Notes under the pieces: generated by a model
Databases searched by the model: none
Told to the model about the DNA's origin: nothing
Seen by the model: only the letters and a program-made list of their open reading frames with translations
Position numbers and translations under genes: made by a program
NCBI RefSeq assembly: GCF_003945545.1
Contig: NZ_CP029617.1
Coordinates: 4,103,001-4,167,000, forward strand
DNA from: Streptomyces sp. WAC 01529
GTDB taxonomy: Bacteria > Actinomycetota > Actinomycetes > Streptomycetales > Streptomycetaceae
Direction: 5' to 3'
Length of the DNA: 64,000 nt
In this document: positions 53,082-64,000 of the stretch, in pieces
How positions within the stretch are numbered: position 1 is the first letter of the stretch
Layout of the letters: each line of letters opens with the position of its first letter

Positions 53082-53632
53082 GCGACGAGAAGCCCGCCAA
53101 GGGGGACCCCGAGGGAGCGGCGCAGAAGACGCCCGAGCCCTCCGGCGTCGACCTGGCCCGGGTCGCCCTGCGGGCCGCGAAGGAACAGGCACGCGCGCGT
53201 GGGGACGCGGCTCAGCAGAAGAAGCAGGCCCGCCGCGGCGGGCTGCGCTCCGGGGCGCGGGCGGACGGGCGCGATCCGCTGCCGCTCGGCTCGGCGATCA
53301 ACCGGCTGATCACCGAGCGCGGCTGGGAGACCCCGGCCGCGGTCGGCGGGGTGATGGGCCGCTGGCCGCAGATCGTCGGCGACGACCTGGCCAAGCACTG
53401 CGTCCCGCAGAAGTACGACGAGGACGAGCGCGTCCTGACCGTGCAGTGCGACTCGACGGCCTGGGCCACCCAGCTGCGGCTCATGGCCCCCCAGCTGGTG
53501 GCACGCCTCAACGAGGACCTGGGCCACGGCACCGTGCGCCTCCTCAAGGTCCTCGGCCCCAACGGCCCCGCACACCGCTTCGGGCCCTTGCGCGCCCCGG
53601 GCAGCACCGGCCCCGGCGACACCTACGGCTGA
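53078..53632 (+). CDS. dciA: DUF721 protein, putative DciA-type helicase loader
   Basis: 184 residues; ATG overlaps the recF stop (ATGA). After a basic, Lys/Arg/Gln-rich N-terminal half (about 1-80), the DUF721 core begins at INRLITERGWETPAAVGGVM and continues with WPQIVGDDLAKHCVPQKY and LRLMAPQLVARLNEDLG. DciA replaces DnaC as DnaB loader in most bacteria; since no DnaC is visible here and dnaB is in the window, the role fits. Conserved recF-dciA-gyrB order. Confidence 0.9.
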   Translation: MSDEKPAKGDPEGAAQKTPEPSGVDLARVALRAAKEQARARGDAAQQKKQARRGGLRSGARADGRDPLPLGSAINRLITERGWETPAAVGGVMGRWPQIVGDDLAKHCVPQKYDEDERVLTVQCDSTAWATQLRLMAPQLVARLNEDLGHGTVRLLKVLGPNGPAHRFGPLRAPGSTGPGDTYG

Positions 53633-53921
53633 GGGTGCCGCCGACCGTAGCTGGCGGTTGACGTCCCGAAGCGCTGAGTGCCGCTGTGAGCCCTCTGGAG
53701 CCCCGTTCCGTATATGGGGAGTCGGCCGAGTCCGGTTCAGGGCGGCACATGAGGACTCAGGTACCGGCAAGCCCCCATCAATGTCAGTGCTACCGGTAGA
53801 CTGGAAGCTAATCCCGCCCCACTTGTGGGACGCACCGAGCAACGCTGACTATCGCTGAACGACGCAGCCGCTCCGGCCACCGCCGGGAGCTTGGCTTGTG
53901 CTGTGCCAGAAAGGGCGCTTC

Positions 53922-55967
53922 GTGGCCGATTCCGGCAACCCCAACGAGAACATCCCGTCCACCGCCGCCGGCGAGAACGGCGAGGCCCCGCCCTCGTACG
54001 ACGCCAGCGCGATCACCGTCCTCGAGGGTCTGGACGCGGTCCGCAAGCGACCCGGCATGTACATCGGTTCGACCGGTGAGCGCGGCCTGCACCACCTGGT
54101 GCAGGAGGTCGTGGACAACTCCGTGGACGAGGCCCTCGCCGGCCACGCGGACGCGATCGACGTCACGATCCTCGCCGACGGCGGCGTGCGCGTCATCGAC
54201 AACGGCCGTGGCATCCCGGTGGGCATCCACCCCGTCGAGAAGAAGCCGGCCGTCGAGGTCGTGCTCACCGTGCTGCACGCGGGCGGCAAGTTCGGCGGCG
54301 GCGGCTACGCCGTCTCCGGTGGTCTGCACGGCGTCGGTGTCTCCGTGGTGAACGCGCTCTCCACCAAGCTCGCCGTCGAGATCAAGACAGACGGCTACCG
54401 CTGGACGCAGGAGTACAAGAGCGGCGTACCCACCGCCCCGCTCGAGCGGCACGAGGCCACCAGCGAGACCGGCACCACGGTCACCTTCTGGGCCGACCCG
54501 GATGTCTTCGAGACGACCGAGTACTCCTTCGAGACGCTGGCGCGGCGTTTCCAGGAGATGGCGTTCCTCAACAAGGGTTTGACGATCAAACTCACTGATG
54601 AGCGCGCTTCGGCGAAGGCCACGGTGGGTGCGGACTCCCCGGAGGCGACCGACGACGAGGCCCCCGAGGCCCGCACGGTCACGTACCACTACGAAGGCGG
54701 CATCGTCGACTTCGTGAAGTACCTCAACTCCCGCAAGGGCGAGGTCATCCACCCGACCGTCATCGACGTGGAGGCCGAGGACAAGGAGCGCCTCCTCTCG
54801 GTCGAGATCGCGATGCAGTGGAACTCGCAGTACACCGAGGGTGTGTACTCCTTCGCGAACACGATCCACACGCACGAGGGCGGTACGCACGAAGAGGGCT
54901 TCCGGGCCGCGCTGACGGGTCTGGTGAACCGATACGCGCGCGACAAGAAGCTGCTGCGCGAGAAGGACGACAACCTCACGGGTGAGGACGTCCGCGAGGG
55001 TCTGACCGCGATCATCTCGGTGAAGCTGGGCGAGCCCCAGTTCGAGGGCCAGACGAAGACCAAGCTGGGCAACACGGAGGCGAAGACCTTCGTGCAGAAG
55101 GTCGTGCACGAGCACCTGACGGACTGGTTCGACCGGCACCCGAACGAGGCCGCGGACATCATCCGCAAGGGCATCCAGGCCGCCACGGCCCGCGTCGCCG
55201 CCCGCAAGGCGCGCGACCTGACCCGCCGCAAGGGCCTCCTGGAGACCGCTTCCCTGCCGGGCAAGCTCTCCGACTGCCAGTCGAACGACCCGACGAAGTG
55301 CGAGATCTTCATCGTCGAGGGTGACTCCGCCGGTGGTTCGGCGAAGTCCGGCCGCGACCCGATGTACCAGGCCATCCTGCCCATCCGAGGCAAGATCCTG
55401 AACGTCGAGAAGGCGCGGATCGACAAGATCCTGCACAACCAGGAAGTCCAGGCCCTGATCTCGGCCTTCGGCACCGGTGTGCACGAGGACTTCGACATCG
55501 AGAAGCTCCGCTATCACAAGATCATCCTGATGGCGGACGCCGACGTCGACGGTCAGCACATCAACACGCTGCTCCTGACGTTCCTCTTCCGCTTCATGCG
55601 GCCGCTGGTCGAGCACGGGCACATCTACCTGTCGCGCCCGCCGCTCTACAAGATCAAGTGGTCGCGGGACGACTTCCAGTACGCGTACTCCGACCGCGAG
55701 CGCGACGCCCTGGTGGAGCTGGGCCGGCAGGCCGGCAAGCGCATCAGGGACGACTCGGTCCAGCGCTTCAAGGGCCTCGGCGAGATGAACGCCGAGGAGC
55801 TGCGCATCACCACGATGGACCAGGAACACCGCGTGCTCGGCCAGGTCACCCTGGACGACGCGGCACAGGCCGACGACCTCTTCTCGGTGCTGATGGGAGA
55901 GGACGTGGAGGCACGGCGCTCGTTCATCCAGCGTAATGCCAAGGACGTCCGCTTCCTCGACATCTGA
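53922..55967 (+). CDS. gyrB: DNA gyrase subunit B
   Basis: 681 residues from GTG 53922 (ADSGNPNENIPSTAAGENGE) preceded by AAAGGG; an in-frame GTG eight codons earlier is less likely. GHKL ATPase with EVVDNSVDEALAG and DNGRGIPVG, the loop GGLHGVGVSVVNALS, then the TOPRIM acidic residues in FIVEGDSAGGSA and ILMADADVDGQHI. It is followed 43 bases on by gyrA. The gap 53633-53921 carries its promoter(s) but I could not define one with certainty. Confidence 0.98.
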   Translation: MADSGNPNENIPSTAAGENGEAPPSYDASAITVLEGLDAVRKRPGMYIGSTGERGLHHLVQEVVDNSVDEALAGHADAIDVTILADGGVRVIDNGRGIPVGIHPVEKKPAVEVVLTVLHAGGKFGGGGYAVSGGLHGVGVSVVNALSTKLAVEIKTDGYRWTQEYKSGVPTAPLERHEATSETGTTVTFWADPDVFETTEYSFETLARRFQEMAFLNKGLTIKLTDERASAKATVGADSPEATDDEAPEARTVTYHYEGGIVDFVKYLNSRKGEVIHPTVIDVEAEDKERLLSVEIAMQWNSQYTEGVYSFANTIHTHEGGTHEEGFRAALTGLVNRYARDKKLLREKDDNLTGEDVREGLTAIISVKLGEPQFEGQTKTKLGNTEAKTFVQKVVHEHLTDWFDRHPNEAADIIRKGIQAATARVAARKARDLTRRKGLLETASLPGKLSDCQSNDPTKCEIFIVEGDSAGGSAKSGRDPMYQAILPIRGKILNVEKARIDKILHNQEVQALISAFGTGVHEDFDIEKLRYHKIILMADADVDGQHINTLLLTFLFRFMRPLVEHGHIYLSRPPLYKIKWSRDDFQYAYSDRERDALVELGRQAGKRIRDDSVQRFKGLGEMNAEELRITTMDQEHRVLGQVTLDDAAQADDLFSVLMGEDVEARRSFIQRNAKDVRFLDI

Positions 55968-56010
55968 GTCGGCCCGTACAAGCCGCACCTCGAAAGGACT
56001 TTGACCAGCA

Positions 56011-58614
<2,604 letters not shown>

Positions 58615-58632
58615 CGCGAGGAGTGAGTCATC

Positions 58633-59301
58633 GTGAGTGGAGCCACGGGTGCCGAGGCGAAGCGGTCCGGCACTACCGGTAAGGACGGTGCCCGTGGCTC
58701 CGCCGCTGATGCGAAGGACGCCGAGTCTCATGGATCCCAGGGGGGGACTGTGACGGACACCCGAGACGCCGATACGGCCGGCGGGGCGCTGCCCGGGGAG
58801 CGCAAGACCCAGCAGCAGGCGTCTCAGCCGTATCACCCGCCGCAGGCGTATCAGCAGGGCGCCGGGGGCGGCTCGGGCGCCCAGGCGGGCGCGGTGCGCA
58901 AGCCGCGGACGGGGGCGCGCACGGTGCCGCGTACGCGCAAGGCGCGGCTGCGGGTCGCCAGGGCCGATCCGTGGTCGGTGATGAAGGTCAGCTTCCTGCT
59001 CTCCATCGCACTCGGCATCTGCACGATCGTCGCCGCGGCCGTCCTGTGGATGGTCATGGACGCGATGGGCGTCTTCTCGACGGTGGGCGGCACGATCTCC
59101 GAGGCGACGGGCTCGAACGAGTCCAACGGCTTCGACCTGCAGTCCTTCCTGTCGCTGCCGCGCGTCCTGACGTTCACCGCGATCATCGCGGTCATCGACG
59201 TCGTCCTGGCCACGGCGCTGGCGACGCTCGGCGCGTTCATCTACAACCTCTCCGCGGGCTTCGTGGGCGGCGTCGAGCTGACGCTGGCGGAGGACGAGTA
59301 A
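58633..59301 (+). CDS. DUF3566 membrane protein
   Basis: 222 residues from GTG 58633, 18 bases after gyrA. The first 110 residues are disordered (Gly/Ala/Gln rich); DUF3566 begins at ARLRVARADPWSVMKVSFLL and has two membrane helices (SIALGICTIVAAAVLWMVMD and VLTFTAIIAVIDVVLATALA). The position after gyrA is conserved in Actinobacteria; role unknown. Confidence 0.9.
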   Translation: MSGATGAEAKRSGTTGKDGARGSAADAKDAESHGSQGGTVTDTRDADTAGGALPGERKTQQQASQPYHPPQAYQQGAGGGSGAQAGAVRKPRTGARTVPRTRKARLRVARADPWSVMKVSFLLSIALGICTIVAAAVLWMVMDAMGVFSTVGGTISEATGSNESNGFDLQSFLSLPRVLTFTAIIAVIDVVLATALATLGAFIYNLSAGFVGGVELTLAEDE

Positions 59302-59311
59302 CGGCGTCTTC

Positions 59312-59331
59312 ACCGGGGCCACGGCCCCGGT
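59312..59331 (+). terminator. gyrA-DUF3566 terminator
   Basis: ACCGGGGCC/GGCCCCGGT perfect 9-bp arms around AC, 10 bases past the DUF3566 stop. Confidence 0.65.
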
Positions 59332-59431
59332 TCGCCTTGCTCCGTTCCCCGCGCGGCCATCGATTTTGGGACTGGCCCGCAGGTGCGCTAATCTTCAGGG
59401 GTCAGCGCGCGGGACACCACCGCAGCGCGGC

Positions 59432-59505
59432 GGGGCTATAGCTCAGTTGGTTAGAGCGCATCCCTGATAAGGATGAGGCCACAGGTTCAAATCCTGTTAG
59501 CCCCA
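59432..59505 (+). tRNA. tRNA-Ile (GAT)
   Basis: 74 nt. Acceptor arms GGGGCTA/TAGCCCC, D-loop GCTCAGTTGGTTAGAGC, anticodon stem CATCC/GGATG with loop CTGATAA (anticodon GAT), T arm with GGTTCAAATCC. Discriminator is A; no CCA is encoded, so Cca must add it. Conserved tRNA-Ile after gyrA. Confidence 0.97.
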
Positions 59506-59523
59506 CAGTGGCTCAGTGCCCGT

Positions 59524-59561
59524 CGGAAGGCCGGTAGATCTCAGGATCTACCGGCCTTCCG
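59524..59561 (+). terminator. tRNA-Ile terminator
   Basis: Perfect 17-bp arms CGGAAGGCCGGTAGATC and its complement around TCAG. Confidence 0.85.
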
Positions 59562-59570
59562 CGTTGTCGG

Positions 59571-59735
59571 GGTTCTACGTAGTGGTGAGCCTGCGTGGGT
59601 GGGGTCCTACGTAGTGGTGCGCCTGTGTGGCTGGGTTCTACGTGGCGGGGGCGTACGCGGGGTCGGGCCCTGCGCGGTCGGGCCCTGCGCGGTCGGGGTC
59701 TGCGTGGCCGGGGCCTGCCTGGTCGGGGTGCTGGC
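59571..59735. repeat. Two degenerate tandem repeats (31-32 bp x3, 15 bp x5)
   Basis: Three units with TACGTAGTGG/TACGTGGCGG at 59576, 59608 and 59639, then five 15-bp units of GGTCGGGCCCTGCGC type at 59661-59735. Very G-rich on the plus strand. No gene seen in the 253-bp gap. Confidence 0.75.
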
Positions 59736-59754
59736 TTGGGTGCTGGGGGTGCGT

Positions 59755-59787
59755 GAAGGCCCCCAGCCGGGGTGGCTGGGGGCCTTC
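59755..59787 (-). terminator. DUF6344 gene terminator
   Basis: GAAGGCCCCCAGCC / GGCTGGGGGCCTTC perfect 14-bp arms, just past the stop of the minus-strand gene. Confidence 0.8.
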
Positions 59788-59814
59788 GGGAGTTGTGGGG
59801 GTGTGCGGCTCGGG

Positions 59815-60147
59815 TTACGGCTCTGGGGCGGGGCCCGGGTCGTCGTTGGCCGTGTCAGCCTCGGCTTCCGTGTCCGTGGGGGGCAGGTGCCGGCAGCTGG
59901 GGGACGAGCCGTGGGCCTCGGCGCGGATGCGCTGCTTCATCGTGGGCGGCAAGGAGCGTTCGTAGGCCGCTGTCCAGAGGGCCGCCATGGCCGGGGTGGG
60001 CGCGCACCGCGTGGCGTTGCGTGCGTTCGTGGTCTCCTGTACCGCCGTGGCCGCGGTGGCCGTCGTGGTGAGTCCCAGCGCGGCGAAGAGCGCGAGGAAG
60101 GCGGTGACGATCGTGGTCCACAGTTTCATGGGCTTGTTGCCGGTCAT
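59815..60147 (-). CDS. DUF6344 small secreted protein
   Basis: 110 residues; a signal peptide follows an early Met (KLWTTIVTAFLALFAALGLT then TTATAATA). The mature part carries AYERSLPPTMKQRIRAEAHG and SSPSCRH, the most conserved part of the DUF6344 proteins of Streptomyces. The family is without known function. Two starts (ATG 60147 or ATG 60129, MKLW) are possible. In the neighbouring 314-bp gap (60148-60461) only weak promoter-like TATAGT (60411-60416) is seen. Confidence 0.75.
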   Translation of the reverse strand: MTGNKPMKLWTTIVTAFLALFAALGLTTTATAATAVQETTNARNATRCAPTPAMAALWTAAYERSLPPTMKQRIRAEAHGSSPSCRHLPPTDTEAEADTANDDPGPAPEP

Positions 60148-60461
60148 GGCCCCTCAATTCGGGTTGGGCGATTTGCGTACTTTCCTCATGATGTGTATGC
60201 GGGGCCGAGAGTGAGGGACCGACGCTCGCGCGGCGCCGATGTTCAGATGAACACCACCCGGATGGCCCCAAGGGGCCCGAGAAAGCGGTGAGGGCGGCGA
60301 AAATCACAGCGTGGGGGCGTTTTGTGGAGTGCCGAGGTCCGTTTCGACTGCTGTGCGCGGGGCCGGAGTTGGGGGCGGATCCAGGTCACCGATCGATATC
60401 GGTCGGTGTGTATAGTCGGGCGCCAGAAGTCCCCTACGTCAAGGAAAGACGAGGTCGCGCG

Positions 60462-60590
60462 GTGAAGAAGCTTCTCCTGGTCGCACTGGCCGCCATCGGC
60501 GGGCTCCTCGTGTACCGCCAGATCCAGGCGGATCGCGCCGAGCAGGATCTGTGGACGGAGGCGACTGACTCCGTGCCCACGGGTTCGTGA
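60462..60590 (+). CDS. DLW-39 family microprotein
   Basis: 42 residues from GTG 60462: a short N-terminal membrane helix (KKLLLVALAAIGGLLVYRQI) followed by QADRAEQDLWTEATD, containing the Asp-Leu-Trp that names the family. Widespread and unstudied in Actinobacteria. Followed by a terminator. Confidence 0.85.
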   Translation: MKKLLLVALAAIGGLLVYRQIQADRAEQDLWTEATDSVPTGS

Positions 60591-60613
60591 GTCATCGACA
60601 CCAGTCTCTTCAC

Positions 60614-60643
60614 AGGCCCCGGTCGCTTTTGCGGCCGGGGCCT
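60614..60643 (+). terminator. DLW-39 terminator
   Basis: AGGCCCCGG and CCGGGGCCT arms around TCGCTTTTGCGG, with an added GCG/CGC pair. Confidence 0.65.
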
Positions 60644-62207
60644 TGTGCTGTGCAGGGGCACGGGAGGGCTCAGGGGACTTTGTTCGCTTGCGTGAAGAGG
60701 GTGGTTGCGCGAGCGAAGGTGGGGGTGGCGCGGTTGCGTCGGTGGCGGGGGCGTGGTGGTGTCCGCGTGGCGGCGGGCGGGCAGGACGGTCGGGACGGCT
60801 GGGACGGCTGAGTTCGCGACGAGGGGTGGCGCGTGATGGGGCGGCGGCTTGGCGGGGGCTGGGGCGCGGCGGCGGTCTGCGCGGTGGTGGGGGCGGCGGG
60901 GGTGTTCCCGGGACAGGCCTGGGGAGCGGGGACGCCTGCTCCGTACGGCTTCGCTGAGGGCGCCGAGACGATCGACGGCGCGGTGAGCAACGTAGAAGGG
61001 CGTCGGCTCAGCCCAGGGAAGGTCTACAGGAGTGCCCTCCCGCGCGCGGGGCAGCGTTTTTACCGTCTGGAGCTGGGGGCCGAGGAGAGCGCGTACGTCG
61101 CGGTGACCGCGGTTCCCGCGGTCGGCAGCAAGGTGTCGTACGCCGATGGGGTCGAGGTCTCCGTTCAGGACGCCGACGGAAACAACTGCAGCCCCCTGGA
61201 GTCGCAGGAGGCCAGGTTCGGGGCTTCGGAGAGTCCGCGTCCCCTTACGGCCACGGCGGCGCGCAGGGTCGGCCCTGACGAGAAGAGCTGCGTGGGGGCG
61301 GGCACGTACTACGTACTCGTCGAGCGGGTCGGCGCCCCGGAGTCCTCCCGCGAGAGCTGGGACCTGGAGCTTCGGGTCGCGTCGGAACCCGCGCTGCGGA
61401 CGGAAGGACCGACGGCCCCGCCGCGGTCCTGGAACTCCGCGTCCCCCGTCGCGCCGGTCGGCGAGCGGAAGGTGCGCGAGGGCGGTACGAGCTTCAACCG
61501 TGCGCGGGCGCTGGGGAGAGGTGTCTGGGGGGACAGCATCGGGCCCGGTGAGACGCTCTTCTACCGGGTGCCGGTCGACTGGGGTCAGCGGCTCTCCGTC
61601 GGTGCGGAGCTGGGCAGCTCCAGGGGCGCCGGTGGCGGTGGCGGTGGACGGGGTGGCAGGGGGTATGTCTCGTCCGCGCTGGTCATGGCGGTGGCCAATC
61701 CGGTGCGCGCGGAGGTCGATGACGTGGACACGGCTTACGACGGGAAGCAGAAGTCGGCGGTACTGGATCCGCTGCCGCCGGTCGCGTACGAGAACCGCTT
61801 CGCTCCGGAGGATGGGGTGGCCGCGATGCGGTTCGCCGGTTGGTACTACGTGTCGGTCCACCTCAGCGCGGAAGTGGCGGAGACGTTCGGCGGGGCTCCG
61901 GTGGATCTGACGCTTCGGGTGGACGTCGACGGGGCGGCTCGGCCGGGTCCGGCGTACGCGGGGTCGTCCGTGCCGGCCGGTGAGTTCGACGTCACGGAGC
62001 GGGACGCGGAGGCCGCACGGCGCGGGGAGACGGCTGTCGGGGGCGACGACCGGGCGATGGCGGTTCTTGCCGTCGGCGGGATCGGGGCCGGGGTGGTGCT
62101 GTTGGGCGTCCTCGCCGGGTGGACGCTGATCGCGCGGCGGAGGGCGGCGGTCGAGACGGCGGCGCCGGGTGGCGGGCAGCGCGGGGCGGGCGGGGTGCGC
62201 CCGGCCG

Positions 62208-64000
<1,793 letters not shown>

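Noticed and set aside
53633..53921. Supercoiling-sensitive gyrB promoter
   Set aside because: The gap is the right place, but I could not find a -35/-10 pair good enough to call.
59432..59735. Integrated element at tRNA-Ile
   Set aside because: No integrase gene and no second copy of the tRNA 3' end was seen within the window; only repeats follow.

Overview
The window is high-GC actinobacterial DNA, almost certainly a Streptomyces chromosome at its replication origin. The evidence is the gene order rpmH-dnaA-oriC-dnaN-gnd-recF-dciA-gyrB-gyrA-DUF3566-tRNA-Ile, a degenerate cluster of DnaA boxes between dnaA and dnaN, frequent GTG starts, and ten perfect copies of the Streptomyces centromere parS (GTTTCACGTGAAAC). 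Species cannot be decided by eye.

Left part (1-10129) is the accessory-looking section: a truncated MFS exporter with a divergent MarR regulator, a GNAT acetyltransferase, three clustered parS sites, a serine hydrolase, a MerR/SDR divergent pair, an operon of DUF4097 protein plus DrrAB-like ABC exporter opposite an unusual two-HTH regulator, a MarR/dienelactone-hydrolase pair, and a decay zone with remnants of a secreted peptidase and a LuxR-type response regulator.

Middle (10130-29500): dnaB, a MATE transporter, the rpsF-ssb-rpsR-rplI operon, a small membrane protein, femX and an alanine-racemase-like gene, a GT87-type membrane glycosyltransferase, a class A penicillin-binding protein, PadR and inositol-phosphate synthase genes, an MFS transporter, an LppU/SCO3897-family protein, a secreted orphan, and the CCA-adding enzyme.

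29666-39536 is a one-directional cell-envelope and redox cluster: DUF6049 protein, MurJ flippase, a stand-alone pseudokinase, an ECF sigma factor of the SigM type with its zinc-binding anti-sigma factor, then trxB-trxA behind a sequence that fits the SigR (thiol-stress) promoter consensus. 39630-46607 reads the other way: a GNAT gene, then parB-parA, rsmG, khpB/jag, yidC, yidD, rnpA and rpmH. dnaA, oriC and the replication/topoisomerase genes follow on the plus strand to 59301. The right end has tRNA-Ile, a DUF6344 protein, a DLW-39 microprotein, a secreted anchored protein, and a Ser/Thr kinase that runs off the window.

Functionally the window joins initiation (dnaA, oriC, dnaN), helicase loading (dnaB, dciA), segregation (parAB and parS, all ten sites lying left of oriC), supercoiling (gyrAB) and envelope synthesis (murJ, femX, PBP, yidC). 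The less ordinary observations are a DnaA-box pair in the parA leader, a second DnaA-box-like cluster before dnaB, parS sites placed inside terminators and coding sequences, the separated MurJ pseudokinase, and the transposase-like HTH fused to a MarR/GbsR domain.
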